Part shown: one piece after another, positions 25,632 through 35,621 of the stretch
How the letters are laid out: each line of letters starts with the position of its first letter
Numbering within the stretch: position 1 is the first letter of the stretch
Assembly: GCA_942493145.1 (NCBI GenBank)
Contig: OW818679.1
Coordinates: forward strand, 558,001-622,000
DNA: 64,000 bases
Reading direction: 5' to 3'
Origin: ENR-C20 sp942493145
GTDB lineage: Bacteria > Bacillota > Clostridia > Acetivibrionales > DTU013
Translations under genes and position numbers: made by a program
Notes under the pieces: generated by a model
Seen by the model: the letters and a program-made list of their open reading frames with translations, nothing else
Databases searched by the model: none
Told to the model about the DNA's origin: nothing

Positions 25632-26912
25632 TCAATCCTGTTTACCCTTGCATTTATTGGTGACCAATAAGAGTAAAACGGCTCCGACGACATCAATTAC
25701 GATAAAAACAGAATAAGGCAGTGTATAATCACCTTTGGAAATGGCCAGCAAAGCAGCCATAATAACAAAGGTGAGCACGCGTACGATAGATGCGATAGGA
25801 GCCACAAGGCGGTTGGCGGCCATGAAGTCATATCGGCCGTACACTGATATAACCATGGAGGGCATGAGGTTGAGCAAGCCGCCGAGGCCAAGACCGACGA
25901 ATATGGTAGCAATATAAATGGTGGCTGTTCCTGTCTGCAAAATGAGCAGGATCAGAGCGATGATGTAAGAAACCGAGTAGATAACTGAAGCGAATTTGGT
26001 GCCAATTTTTTGATCAAGCCATCCCCAAAAATAACTTCCCGGTACAGCAATAAGAGCAGAGATTGTCAAGATCTTCAATGCATCAGGCAAAGCAAAGCCG
26101 ACACTCATCATCCTGGGTATAAACTGGCTGACAATGCCGACGGTGACCAGCCAAAGCAAGCCAAAGCCCAATGAAATCAGCCATAAATCCTTATCCTTCA
26201 GCAGTTTGGCGACGGTGAAGGTGCTTACGTAATTTTCCGCGCCTCTATTTGAAACTAAATCCTTATTCATAGGTAGGTTGTCTGGCAGCGCGCCAACTTC
26301 CTCAGGATAATCTTTGACCCAGAATATTGATGAAATACCAAAGACAACAACTAAACCGCCCATGATCAAGAAAGCATTAGTCAGGCCAAATTTACCCAAT
26401 AACATAGACAACAGAGGGACAAATAATGCTGTACATACGGGGGCACCCATGGTCGCCCATCCAAGAGCAATACCCTTTTTGCGCGGGAACCAGTCAGCCA
26501 TTAGTGTTGATGTAACAATCAGACCGAAACCAGTCGAAAAGAATGTAAATAGAATCAGCATAATTGCATAAACGGCAGGTGAGGGCGACATGCCGAAAAT
26601 AGCATAGCAGACGCCAGAAACTATAAGGGTGAAGGCTGCGATTTTTCTTGGCTTGAATTTAATGATCAATTCGCCAAACACAAATCCTCCAATGATACCC
26701 AGGATACCTGCCGGAGTAGCATAGGCAAGTAGAGTGGCGGCATCCCATCCATGCACGCCTGCAAAGGCGCTGGGATAAATATTGAGACCGTCGGTACCAA
26801 GTCCGGCCCAGAAAAAGTAGCATAAAAATGAGAAAATAATCATGCTCCAGCCCCATCTGCCGAAATTGCTGTTTGTCATGCTCTTGTTGGACATAACAGT
26901 AGTGTTGTTCAT
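25632..26912 (-). CDS. MFS transporter, oxalate:formate antiporter (OFA)-like
   Basis: This 426-residue protein has twelve membrane helices. The MFS signature between helices 2 and 3 is altered (GELIIKFKPRKIAAF). The OFA-like family comprises anion and aromatic or short-chain carboxylate carriers. Complement of AAAGGAGG precedes the ATG. It follows the PhlG-like hydrolase gene by 94 bases on the same strand and is probably expressed from the same sigma-54 promoter. The likely job is uptake of the hydrolase substrate or export of a product. Confidence 0.85.
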   Translation of the reverse strand: MNNTTVMSNKSMTNSNFGRWGWSMIIFSFLCYFFWAGLGTDGLNIYPSAFAGVHGWDAATLLAYATPAGILGIIGGFVFGELIIKFKPRKIAAFTLIVSGVCYAIFGMSPSPAVYAIMLILFTFFSTGFGLIVTSTLMADWFPRKKGIALGWATMGAPVCTALFVPLLSMLLGKFGLTNAFLIMGGLVVVFGISSIFWVKDYPEEVGALPDNLPMNKDLVSNRGAENYVSTFTVAKLLKDKDLWLISLGFGLLWLVTVGIVSQFIPRMMSVGFALPDALKILTISALIAVPGSYFWGWLDQKIGTKFASVIYSVSYIIALILLILQTGTATIYIATIFVGLGLGGLLNLMPSMVISVYGRYDFMAANRLVAPIASIVRVLTFVIMAALLAISKGDYTLPYSVFIVIDVVGAVLLLLVTNKCKGKQD

Positions 26913-27006
26913 TTGGTAGAACCTCCTTTAATTAATAAATGGTGTTTGGAGGATCGGCTGCTAAAACTATATCAGTCGATCATTACATATTTTATCGCTT
27001 GCTTCT

Positions 27007-27822
27007 TTATCTTCTGAAGTCCTCAATGCGATCGGTTACATTGACATTTTCCGCATAGACCTTAGGTAACAGCGCAGCAAGGTTCGAATATTCCTTGGGA
27101 CAATGTCTCGCAAGGCCGGCAACCAGTTCCAGTGGCACTTGATTTGATACCTGTACCGGTTTCTTATCAACAACGTTCCAGCCCAGCCAGAATCTGCTTC
27201 GGAGTTCCAGCCCGCCCGGGATCTCTCGCGCTACATGAGAGAAGCAGACAATGGGGATGTTGGGTTCTACAAGTTTGCAATTGGCGTTGATGGCAGTCAG
27301 AACGTTGGGCGCTCTGAATTCATCCATATTGTAGCCAAAATCCTCCGGGGACATGAAGGAGATTCCCAGTGGCAAGGCTCCTGTTCCGATATCCTCGTTG
27401 ACGATATCTGTGGTACCCCAGTTTCTCTGGCGGGTGTTCAGGCTCATGTCAAGCCTGTGCTCCAGGTCTTCCTCCCTGACATAGATGTCGTAATGATCGT
27501 CCGGATCCCAGATTTTGTAACGAAGGCCTTCCAGACCATGCCATGCGAACCACCAGTTGATCATCTCGGAAGTTACTCCCGGCATCGGGGTGTTCATGGC
27601 AATGAATCCAGTGCCATCCGGCATAATGCAGTAGCCCATTTCTGAATCCAGATGACCTGGCTTCAACATGTCGTTCCTGTTCTCAATGGGTAGTGCAAGG
27701 GATGGGTCTATAGGTCCCTTGTCCAGAAATGCGGTGATTTCCTCCGGAACTGGTTTCATGGGAACATTGAAGTACTTGGCGTAAGGTTTTTCAAATTCCT
27801 TGGCACTTAATACTTGTTTCAT
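27007..27822 (-). CDS. PhlG/phloretin-hydrolase-like C-C bond hydrolase (DAPG hydrolase family)
   Basis: This 271-residue protein belongs to the family of 2,4-diacetylphloroglucinol hydrolase PhlG and the gut-bacterial phloretin hydrolase. These zinc enzymes cleave an acyl-phloroglucinol C-C bond. The diagnostic segment is PGVTSEMINWWFAWH (81-95). By spacing, candidate metal ligands are His110, Glu143, His196 and His240; I inferred these and did not align them. It is cytoplasmic, with no signal peptide. AGGAAGTAAAAT precedes the ATG. A sigma-54 promoter lies 57-73 bases upstream, with the divergent sigma-54 activator beyond it. An acylphenol or related beta-diketone is the expected substrate type. 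Confidence 0.82.
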   Translation of the reverse strand: MKQVLSAKEFEKPYAKYFNVPMKPVPEEITAFLDKGPIDPSLALPIENRNDMLKPGHLDSEMGYCIMPDGTGFIAMNTPMPGVTSEMINWWFAWHGLEGLRYKIWDPDDHYDIYVREEDLEHRLDMSLNTRQRNWGTTDIVNEDIGTGALPLGISFMSPEDFGYNMDEFRAPNVLTAINANCKLVEPNIPIVCFSHVAREIPGGLELRSRFWLGWNVVDKKPVQVSNQVPLELVAGLARHCPKEYSNLAALLPKVYAENVNVTDRIEDFRR

Positions 27823-27878
27823 ATTTTACTTCCTTTCTGTATATGTTGATGGTTTATTGATTTTCATTAATGGTTTAA

Positions 27879-27895
27879 TGCAAAAATCATGCCAA
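27879..27895 (-). promoter_or_regulatory. Sigma-54 (-24/-12) promoter of the hydrolase-MFS operon
   Basis: On the minus strand the sequence reads TTGGCATGATTTTTGCA. It matches the consensus TTGGCACG-N4-TTGCA at all but one strongly conserved position, with the required GG-to-GC spacing of 10 bases. It reads toward the PhlG-like gene. The neighbouring activator gene encodes a GAFTGA-bearing sigma-54 activator, which supports the call. A loose inverted repeat ATGCGGATTTGC (27926-27937) and GCAAATAGAAT (27960-27970) further upstream could be activator-binding sites; this is weak. Confidence 0.87.
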
Positions 27896-28065
27896 AATTA
27901 AATTCATATGAAAACAGTGCAGTTTATGCGGATTTGCAAATAATAATGTGGCAGTCAACGCAAATAGAATGTATAATATTAATACAAACGTATATGCGAA
28001 TGTATAAATATCATCAAGTCAAGAATGCATGAAACATGTATTTTGATAATAACAGGAGAAACATC

Positions 28066-29499
28066 ATGATGTGTTTGGAATTGTCAGATCAACAAATTAG
28101 GGAAAGAGGCGGTTTGCTGGATAACATTATGGATATTTCCTTCGATGCAGCGATTCTTGTAGATCGTGAATGTAGAATCATTCACTGCAGCAAAGGTTCT
28201 CTGATCCTGACGGGTAAAACCAATGAAGAAGTGAGAGGTAAATCGGTAAATAATCTTGACTCCGCATCCCCATTTGAAAAAGTGATGGCTACCGGAGATG
28301 CTGTGAACAGCCTGTTGGTAGTAATCCAAGGCAGGAAATGCATGACCAATATCGTGCCCATCAAATGGGAAGGGAAAGTCATTGGCGCATTTGGCATGGT
28401 TTTATTTCAAAATTTGGGAAATCTGAAGAAGATACTGTCAAACCTGAATGAACATGCAGAGAAGACCGAAACAGGTAAAAATATGTATGACATCCTCGCC
28501 AGGGTAGATTCCAATTATACCTTCGCTGATTATATCGGCGAGAGTAAAATCGTCAAGGAAATGCTGCATTATTGCAGGCGTGTCGCAAAGACGGTATATC
28601 CTGTTTTGATCATTGGAGAAACAGGCACAGGAAAAGAGATCCTTGCCAGCGGATTTCATTCCGCAAATTTGGCCAATACGTTCACGCCTTTCATTAAAAT
28701 AAACTGCACGGCAATCCCAAACGATCTGCTGGAATCGGAACTGTTCGGGCACGAAAAAGGTGCTTTTACCGGCGCAGTTTCTGTGAAAAAAGGGAAATTT
28801 GAACTGGCTTCTGGTGGTGCCATCCTGCTGGATGAGATCGGCGACATGGAGTTTCGTCTGCAAAGTAAACTTCTTCGGGTTCTTGAAGAGAAGGAATTTG
28901 AAAGGGTGGGAGGGAATTCCATGCTTCCTTTGAATGCAAGGATTATTGCCTCCACCAATCAAGATTTGAAAAAGCGTGTGAAACAAGGTCTGTTTCGGGA
29001 GGATCTTTATTTCCGGCTCAGCGCAATCGAAATCGACGTACCGGCCTTGCGCGACAGAACTGACGACATTCCGGTTCTGCTCAACCATTTTATAGCTAAA
29101 AACAGTATGAAGCTGACATTTACCAGACAAGCTATGGAAGTTCTGCAGAGTTATGACTGGCCGGGCAATGTTCGGGAACTTCGCAATTTTCTCTACCGTC
29201 TGTCCATAACTGCAGAAGGGCAAGTCATCGGAGAAGAGGCGGTCGGAGGTTTACTAAAAGAAAAATCCCTGTCTTATCATTCAAAAGAAATCACCGGTGA
29301 AAATGCAGAAATGGATGTTAAATTAAATAAAAACGCACTGGCGCAAAATGAAAAGCAATGCATCATCAATGCATTGCAGGAAACAGAGTATAACATTACA
29401 GAAGCTTCCAGGCTATTAGGTATCACCCGTGCAACTCTTTACAACAAAATCAGGAAGCACGGTCTGAATGTCAATAAACGTTTGAGTACAGAGGAATAA
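28066..29499 (+). CDS. Sigma-54-dependent transcriptional activator (PAS-AAA+-Fis)
   Basis: This 477-residue protein is counted from ATG 28066, behind CAGGAGAAAC. A PAS sensor domain (about 15-125) is followed by a linker and an AAA+ sigma-54 interaction domain: Walker A GETGTGKE, the sigma-54 contact loop GAFTGA, Walker B GGAILLDEIGDM, and the WPGNVRELRNF C-terminal subdomain. A Fis-type helix-turn-helix (ITEASRLLGITRATLYNKIRKHGL) is at the C-terminus. There is no receiver domain, so the PAS domain probably senses a ligand or the redox state directly. It is transcribed divergently from the hydrolase gene and almost certainly controls the sigma-54 promoter at 27879-27895. Confidence 0.93.
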   Translation: MMCLELSDQQIRERGGLLDNIMDISFDAAILVDRECRIIHCSKGSLILTGKTNEEVRGKSVNNLDSASPFEKVMATGDAVNSLLVVIQGRKCMTNIVPIKWEGKVIGAFGMVLFQNLGNLKKILSNLNEHAEKTETGKNMYDILARVDSNYTFADYIGESKIVKEMLHYCRRVAKTVYPVLIIGETGTGKEILASGFHSANLANTFTPFIKINCTAIPNDLLESELFGHEKGAFTGAVSVKKGKFELASGGAILLDEIGDMEFRLQSKLLRVLEEKEFERVGGNSMLPLNARIIASTNQDLKKRVKQGLFREDLYFRLSAIEIDVPALRDRTDDIPVLLNHFIAKNSMKLTFTRQAMEVLQSYDWPGNVRELRNFLYRLSITAEGQVIGEEAVGGLLKEKSLSYHSKEITGENAEMDVKLNKNALAQNEKQCIINALQETEYNITEASRLLGITRATLYNKIRKHGLNVNKRLSTEE

Positions 29500-29535
29500 A
29501 ATATTAAGCTTTTTGTGGTCTGAATTCTACTGCAT

Positions 29536-30189
29536 TCACACTGTATTTTCTCTGGTTACCGGAACATAATAATTATATACTATGCCCTTGACATTTAATG
29601 TAACACGAACATCTTTGCTTATTTCATCGGGACCAAAATTGAAGTATATTGAACCATAGGGAGTTGAGGTGTTATCACTCCAGAGAATGCAGGTTGAAGC
29701 GGAAGCACTGTAAGCGGATATGCTCCCATCTGCCTTGTAAATTGGTTTTACGGTCAAATCACTAATAAGTGCTCCAATAACTGTAACAACTTCAATTGAG
29801 TCTACTACTTCTATTACCTCTATTACTTCTATTGTTCTTTCTACCACTTTGTAGAAGGCCGTGCTACTATTACCAGCGGTCATCTGAATTGTATAACGAA
29901 TGTTATATATTCCAGGTTTTTCAGCGGTGAATTTTGCCTTTGAGATATAAGTTTCTGTTTCAGAGGAAAACGCTGTAGAAATTTCTTCTGCATTGTACCA
30001 ATCATCAATATAAGAGGAACCTTGTTTGCCGGATATTGCAGTAAATTCAATAGTTTCTCCGACCTTTATAGCTGTGGGTGTATCAGAGAGCATTACTTCC
30101 ATATCTTTCGGACCTGAAGCTGCAAATACTCCCATTGGAAAGCTGATGAGTAATGATAGAATTGTAATTATTACTAATGTTTTCTTCAT
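29536..30189 (-). CDS. Secreted protein of unknown function, Ig-like fold
   Basis: This 217-residue protein has a clear signal peptide (MKKTLVIITILSLLISFPMGVFA). The mature part looks like one or two Ig-like beta-sandwiches: PTAIKVGETIEFTAISG, then KFTAEKPGIYNIRYTIQM. An unusual run of Glu-Val-Ile repeats (TIEVIEVIEVVDSIEVVTVIG) separates it from a C-terminal beta domain. No wall anchor is visible. GGAGGAGACAG precedes the ATG. It is convergent with the sigma-54 activator gene. I do not recognise a family. Confidence 0.72.
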   Translation of the reverse strand: MKKTLVIITILSLLISFPMGVFAASGPKDMEVMLSDTPTAIKVGETIEFTAISGKQGSSYIDDWYNAEEISTAFSSETETYISKAKFTAEKPGIYNIRYTIQMTAGNSSTAFYKVVERTIEVIEVIEVVDSIEVVTVIGALISDLTVKPIYKADGSISAYSASASTCILWSDNTSTPYGSIYFNFGPDEISKDVRVTLNVKGIVYNYYVPVTRENTV

Positions 30190-30347
30190 AATCTGTCTCC
30201 TCCATGCAGTGTATCTGTCAGTTGTATTTACATATGTTTATTGCCTTATTATATAGACATTATAAAACATAATAAAAAAACAGGCATCCTACAAAAGGTT
30301 TATTTTGATTAGGAGTATCGTACTAAATTGAGATGATAAAAATAGGA

Positions 30348-31235
30348 CTAACTTTTTTTACGGAGCATACTATACTGAGAATAGGTAAACAGGAGTAATC
30401 CAATCCATATAAAAGAAAAAGCGATTAATGATGAAGAATCAAAGGGTTCTTTAAACACATAAATCCCTAAAAAAAGTCCGATTGTAGGCGATAAGTATTG
30501 CAAAAATCCAACAATACTAAGGGGCAGCCTCATTGTACCTTCTGCATATAAAAGTAATGGAGTGGCTGTCACAACGCCGCTGACAGCAATCAGAAGCCAG
30601 AATGTCCAAGGTAGATTACCTGTAATACCCAAGCCTCTCGATTCACAAAAAATTAAATAGATCAGAGCAGGTATACCAATAACAAGTGTTTCAAAACCAA
30701 GGCCTGAAAGAGAATTCAGCTTTGACTTTTTCTTAAGTAAACCATAAAGGGAAAAGGAAACTGCCAGTGTAAGTGCAACTAAAGGGATTCGTCCATATAG
30801 TAATGTCTTAATAACGACACCTGAGGCAGCAAAAGCAATACCTATCTTTTGAAGTAAAGTGAGTCTTTCCTTAAAGAACATTCTTCCAAAGAGTGTTAAT
30901 AAAAGTGGATTGATATAATAGCCCAGGCTGGATTCAATAACATAACCATTATTTACTCCCCAAATATAAACAAGCCAGTTAATTGATATAAAAATAGCTG
31001 GTCCTATAACGTTTATCCACTCTTGCTTATCTCTGATAACACTTAAGAATTCAGACCATTTTCCTTTTATCAATAGTAATATGCTGACAAAGATAAATGA
31101 CCAAACCACTCGCTGACCAAAAATTTGATATGGACTAATGGCATCGACTAGCTTCCAGTAAAGAGGCAATAATCCCCATAAAGCAAAAGAAAGTGTACCA
31201 AAGGTCAATCCCTCAATATATTTTTTTCTATCCAT
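30348..31235 (-). CDS. rarD: RarD-type EamA permease
   Basis: This 295-residue, ten-helix membrane protein matches RarD closely. Conserved features are the N-terminal GLLPLYWKLVDAISPYQIFGQRVVWSF, the internal WGVNNGYVIESSLGYYINPLL and the C-terminal LQYLSPTIGLFLGIYVFKEPF. RarD proteins belong to the drug/metabolite superfamily; the substrate is not settled. The ATG lies behind GAGGAAGAAC. It stands alone. Confidence 0.9.
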   Translation of the reverse strand: MDRKKYIEGLTFGTLSFALWGLLPLYWKLVDAISPYQIFGQRVVWSFIFVSILLLIKGKWSEFLSVIRDKQEWINVIGPAIFISINWLVYIWGVNNGYVIESSLGYYINPLLLTLFGRMFFKERLTLLQKIGIAFAASGVVIKTLLYGRIPLVALTLAVSFSLYGLLKKKSKLNSLSGLGFETLVIGIPALIYLIFCESRGLGITGNLPWTFWLLIAVSGVVTATPLLLYAEGTMRLPLSIVGFLQYLSPTIGLFLGIYVFKEPFDSSSLIAFSFIWIGLLLFTYSQYSMLRKKS

Positions 31236-31354
31236 TGTTCTTCCTCTGTTTTTTTAAATCATACCACAAAAAATACCTACTATGTAAACGAATGATTTCA
31301 TATAGGCAATTCAGGGAATTGGAGGCAGACATTTTATCACTTTAAAGCAATTTA

Positions 31355-31382
31355 TTGAAAAAAAGCTCAAAAGATGTATAAT
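31355..31382 (+). promoter_or_regulatory. Sigma-A-type promoter of the GT-C-like gene
   Basis: TTGAAA (31355-31360), a 16-base spacer and a perfect TATAAT (31377-31382), ending 39 bases before the start codon. Confidence 0.6.
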
Positions 31383-31421
31383 AAAAAGCAGCTGTTTGCG
31401 TGAAACAGGGGGTAGTAAGCA

Positions 31422-33584
31422 ATGAATTCTACAAATGAAAACAATAAATTGAAAATTGTTCTGGCAGCTATTATGCTGCCGGTGATCCTTCTTGATTTAG
31501 CTGCTTTGGCTTATGTTGCTTTTTTAAGCAAAGGAATACTCTTCTTGATTTATTGCGTCTTATATGTGGTTTTGCCCGGTGCTGTACTCTGTTACATTTT
31601 TGGAATAGCAGATAGAATCGGTTCAATAAACAGGTATTTAAGGGCGGTACTTGTTTTCTATCTGGGTATATTACAATTATTTATTCAATATTATCTCCTT
31701 AAGTCTGTGGGACATGTCTCGTGGATAAGGTATTCAGTCCCAATTATTATTATTTTAATAGCCTTATTTATGCTGAAATATGACAAGAACAGGCTCATAC
31801 TGTGCAGAGCCAGATACAGAAATCTTAAATCGGATTTCCGGCGCTTTATAAATGGGGAAGAATGTTGGTTTGTTGCAGTTTTAATAACATCTGTTACTTT
31901 TCTTGTTCTTGTTTTTTCTTTATTTCAGTACCCCTCGCAGGAATACTTTACGTATCAGGACAACATTTGGCACATGAGTAACATAAATATCCTGGCGAGC
32001 GGCAGCTTCAGTGACTATCGGGTATTTGGATATACCTTCCGGTACCATTATTTCAGTGATTTGTTTTATGCCATATGCAAAATCATTTTTAAGGTTGAAA
32101 CCTATGATTGTATTGTCAAATACCAGGTGTTTGTTATTCCTTCGCTTGTGGTACTTTCTGTATATGGATTTTTTAGACATCTACTGCCGGAGGGCAAAAC
32201 AACAATATTAAAACTGACAACCCTGGTACTTCTTTTCGCCCCCGCAACCCTGCCAGTTTTTACGAATTCATTCAATTATCAATGGCTGTCAAATGTTAAT
32301 GCTGTTGGACTGACACTGCCCTGCATGCTGATATTGCTGGTTCTTATCAAGCTATCCATTGATTATGATATTAATACCGGCAAAAGTGGATATATAAAGC
32401 TCTTGCTGTTGCTAGCCGTCTTTCAGCTATTAGTGTCTGGTTTTAAAGGCCCCATAGCCGTTACTGTTGTCGGTGGGTTCGCCGTCTATGCTCTATTGGC
32501 GTTACGCTTCCAGAATACATTTAAAAGGAACATAACCATATTTGCAGCCATATTGGCGCCATTTCTGCTGGTCTATTATATGCTGCTTTCATATGGGCTT
32601 GCTTCAGGTACAGCAGTTCTTTCTGTCAGCAGCTGGTTCAGCCCTGCTACAGAAGGCTTTATATTTGAAACAGCCTATGAGGATGTATTGAAATTCACCG
32701 GCAGCAGTTTATTTGCAAAGCTCCTTTTACTGATACCACACTATTTATGTGCTACCGGTCCTGCAGCCATCTGTTCTGTATTTGCAATCATATTATGTAT
32801 ATACAGATATATCAGCAATAAAAACATGGATAAATATCAGCTGTTTTCATGCTGTTTTCTGATTACCGGAGCGGGAGGCTATTACCTGGTAAATCATAGT
32901 GGAAAATCCCAGATGTATTTCCTTTTTGCAGTGCTGCCGACAATTACATATATAGCCGGACAGTGGCTATCTGAATATAATCCGGTATGGCGTCTTAAGA
33001 CTGGCTATCAAAGTTTAATTATATTCTTTTCCAAATTAATGCTTCAATGTGTACTGATAATAATTCTCTTTATATCCTTGTTCAGTACAATGATATTGTA
33101 TGGGAGTATATTAAAAAAAGACATTGATAACTGGAACAGCAAGTATGAAGAAACAGATGTCAGTAATGTTTTTTCTGTCAGTTCTGAGGAAATAGAGGGA
33201 TTGCGCTGGATAAGGGACAATACGGACATGAATGTAATGTGTGCGACAAACAAGCATTACATTTTATCAGGTGACGAAAAAGAGAAAGCATGGTGGTTTT
33301 TCGATTCCGCATATTCTGAAAGGCAGTTATTTATCGAAGGTTACTCTTATGAAACAAATTCCGGTTTTGATATTTCAAAGGGTGAGACCATGATTGAAAT
33401 TAATGACAGAATGTTTTCCGGCGAATACAATGACCAATACAAGTATGAGCTTGCAGAAAAACTTGGAATAGAATATCTCATTATTCATATGAATGAAGAT
33501 TTGAGCTTTATTCCTTCAGGAAAACAATTTTCAATTTGCTTTAAAAATGATTCGATTGCAATTATTTCTATCAGGAGACTGTAA
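31422..33584 (+). CDS. Large polytopic membrane protein, GT-C glycosyltransferase-like
   Basis: This 720-residue protein has about 12 membrane helices through residue 570, then a soluble C-terminal region. After the fourth or fifth helix an extracytoplasmic loop carries QEYFTYQDNIWHMSNINIL. This acidic D-N-x-W-H pattern resembles the catalytic first loop of GT-C lipid-linked sugar transferases. The C-terminus (EEIEGLRWIRDNTDMNVMCATN) resembles the tail of DUF6541/DUF2298-like bacterial GT-C proteins. It probably transfers a sugar from a polyprenyl donor to a wall polymer or glycolipid; the exact reaction is unknown. A ribosome site (ACAGGGGGTAG) precedes the ATG. Confidence 0.65.
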   Translation: MNSTNENNKLKIVLAAIMLPVILLDLAALAYVAFLSKGILFLIYCVLYVVLPGAVLCYIFGIADRIGSINRYLRAVLVFYLGILQLFIQYYLLKSVGHVSWIRYSVPIIIILIALFMLKYDKNRLILCRARYRNLKSDFRRFINGEECWFVAVLITSVTFLVLVFSLFQYPSQEYFTYQDNIWHMSNINILASGSFSDYRVFGYTFRYHYFSDLFYAICKIIFKVETYDCIVKYQVFVIPSLVVLSVYGFFRHLLPEGKTTILKLTTLVLLFAPATLPVFTNSFNYQWLSNVNAVGLTLPCMLILLVLIKLSIDYDINTGKSGYIKLLLLLAVFQLLVSGFKGPIAVTVVGGFAVYALLALRFQNTFKRNITIFAAILAPFLLVYYMLLSYGLASGTAVLSVSSWFSPATEGFIFETAYEDVLKFTGSSLFAKLLLLIPHYLCATGPAAICSVFAIILCIYRYISNKNMDKYQLFSCCFLITGAGGYYLVNHSGKSQMYFLFAVLPTITYIAGQWLSEYNPVWRLKTGYQSLIIFFSKLMLQCVLIIILFISLFSTMILYGSILKKDIDNWNSKYEETDVSNVFSVSSEEIEGLRWIRDNTDMNVMCATNKHYILSGDEKEKAWWFFDSAYSERQLFIEGYSYETNSGFDISKGETMIEINDRMFSGEYNDQYKYELAEKLGIEYLIIHMNEDLSFIPSGKQFSICFKNDSIAIISIRRL

Positions 33585-33678
33585 CAAAAGCCATTGCTTT
33601 TTTAAAATTTCTCACTCATGCGTGTTTGCCTGTTGTCTGTGTGGTGGTATATTATATTGAGAAAAGGGGTATAAAACT

Positions 33679-34293
33679 GTGGATATTATAACCATCGGCG
33701 TCGCAGGGGGCACGGGAAGCGGCAAGACAACCCTAGTTGACAGGATATGTGAACGATTCGGGTCCGACGTTTGTGTTGTCAGACACGACAACTACTACCG
33801 TCGTCACGACGAGCTATCATATGAAGAACGAAGCAAGCTTAATTATGACCATCCCGACTCGTTCGAAGCCAGCCTGATAAACGAACACCTGCGCCTGTTG
33901 AAATCGGGTCAGTCTGTTGAATGCCCGGTTTATGATTTTTCCATACACAACAGAACAGACAAAACGGTAACACTGAAGCCGGCGAAGGTCATCCTTGTCG
34001 AGGGCATACTCATATTCGCCGACACTTTACTGCGTGCGCAGATGGACATTAAGATATTTGTCGATACCGATGCGGATGTGCGCATACTCCGGCGAGTCAT
34101 GCGCGATGTGGAAGATCGTGGTCGCAGCGTCCGTAGTGTAGTGGACCAGTATCTTACGACAGTAAAGCCCATGCACGAGTTGTTTGTTGAGCCATCCAAA
34201 CGATCGGCTGATGTCATAATTCTCGAGGGAGCCTTCAACGTCGTCGCACTGGACCTCATTATGAAAAAGATTGAAGACCATATAAAAGATTAG
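33679..34293 (+). CDS. udk: Uridine kinase family protein
   Basis: This 204-residue protein has a P-loop GVAGGTGSGKTT (7-18) and the uridine-kinase segments HDNYYRRHDELSYEER, NYDHPDSFE and CPVYDFSIHNRTDKT. VILVEGILIF is the Walker B equivalent, and RRVMRDVEDRGRS provides the lid. It phosphorylates uridine and cytidine with ATP or GTP in pyrimidine salvage. GTG start with AAAGGGG 9 bases upstream. Its stop overlaps the stop of the convergent MATE gene by four bases. Confidence 0.93.
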   Translation: MDIITIGVAGGTGSGKTTLVDRICERFGSDVCVVRHDNYYRRHDELSYEERSKLNYDHPDSFEASLINEHLRLLKSGQSVECPVYDFSIHNRTDKTVTLKPAKVILVEGILIFADTLLRAQMDIKIFVDTDADVRILRRVMRDVEDRGRSVRSVVDQYLTTVKPMHELFVEPSKRSADVIILEGAFNVVALDLIMKKIEDHIKD

Positions 34294-35621
34294 TAACCCA
34301 ACACCTTTTTCTGCATCCACTTTCCACTGATGAATCGCTTAAGGAAGAACAGGGCACGGCAGAACCAGTCGGCAAACATCGCGATCCAAACGCCGAGAAC
34401 TCCAACTCCTGTATAGCGGCAAAGATAATAGCACAAACCCACTCTAAGTACCCACATCGAAATCGACGACACCAGCATCATGTATTTGACATCTCCAGCG
34501 GCGCGCATTCCGTAGGCTGGAATAAAGGCCAAAGGCCAGACGAACAACTTGACTATTGATATCAGCATTATTAAATGTATCGTCATTTCCGCTCTTTCCT
34601 TGTCCATGCCGGCCAATATCGTTGCAGGCCGGGTAATCAACAATACGACGGCGAGGCTCACAGCCAGCGAGATTATTGACAACACTGTCAGTTTAATGGT
34701 GTACTTCCGCGCCTCATCCGGTTTTCCGGCACCCATGCAGTGCCCGACCACTGTCATAAGTCCGAGGCCTATGGCCAGACTGGGCATGGAGGATATATAC
34801 TCCAGTGTATATGTAAGGGCCTGGACAGATATGGCAGTCGTACCCAGCGTTGATACCGTACTCTGCACCATAAGCTTGCCAAATTGGAAAAGACAGTTTT
34901 CAAGGCCTGTGGGTATGCCTATGCGCAGGATCATGCGTATCATTGACATGTCCGGCCGGATAGAAAAGATGTTGTCCAAAGTAATAGATTGGCCTGGCCT
35001 GCGTTGGAACCACAACATCAGTAAGGCACCAGCAATTCGGGATATTAGTGTAGCTATGGCAGCACCTGCTACTCCCATGTCAAATCCAAAAATCAGGATT
35101 GCATTTCCTGCGATATTAAGGATGTTGGTTCCCAATGACACCAACATAGGGAGCCTGGAATTCCCGGTAGCGCGATACAGAGCCGAACTGGCATTATTAA
35201 GGGCGATGAACGGGTATGATAGCAAGGTTATGGAAAAATAAACTAAAGATGCCGACATAACATCTTCCTCCACCGAACCAAAAATGCTGCGGAGAAGAAT
35301 GCGCCGGAGGATAAAGCAAAGCACGGTGGTGATAATGGATAGAGTAAACACAGACAACATAAGCTGTCGAGAGGAATTTTTCGCGGCTTTTTTATCGCCA
35401 GACCCTAGATATTGTGAGCATACTATTGTGCCGCCGGTAGCCAACGAGGAAAAAAGGAAGATGACAAGTACATTTATAGTGTCGACCAGTGAGACGGCCG
35501 ACAGGGAGGCAGGACCCACGTTGGAAACCATTATGGTATCTGCCATGCCCATCAGCGACATTAAAACCTGTTCTATTATAAGCGGTATCAAAAGCCGCCT
35601 TAAGTCCTTGTTTGAGAACAT
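34290..35621 (-). CDS. MATE family multidrug/metabolite efflux protein
   Basis: This 443-residue protein has twelve membrane helices in two MatE halves. Conserved segments are IEQVLMSLMGMADTIMVSNVGPASLSAVSL in half 1 and GIPTGLENCLFQFGKL in half 2. It probably exchanges cations for organic compounds. The last residues of the gene overlap those of udk tail to tail. No regulator is adjacent. Confidence 0.92.
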   Translation of the reverse strand: MFSNKDLRRLLIPLIIEQVLMSLMGMADTIMVSNVGPASLSAVSLVDTINVLVIFLFSSLATGGTIVCSQYLGSGDKKAAKNSSRQLMLSVFTLSIITTVLCFILRRILLRSIFGSVEEDVMSASLVYFSITLLSYPFIALNNASSALYRATGNSRLPMLVSLGTNILNIAGNAILIFGFDMGVAGAAIATLISRIAGALLMLWFQRRPGQSITLDNIFSIRPDMSMIRMILRIGIPTGLENCLFQFGKLMVQSTVSTLGTTAISVQALTYTLEYISSMPSLAIGLGLMTVVGHCMGAGKPDEARKYTIKLTVLSIISLAVSLAVVLLITRPATILAGMDKERAEMTIHLIMLISIVKLFVWPLAFIPAYGMRAAGDVKYMMLVSSISMWVLRVGLCYYLCRYTGVGVLGVWIAMFADWFCRALFFLKRFISGKWMQKKVLGY

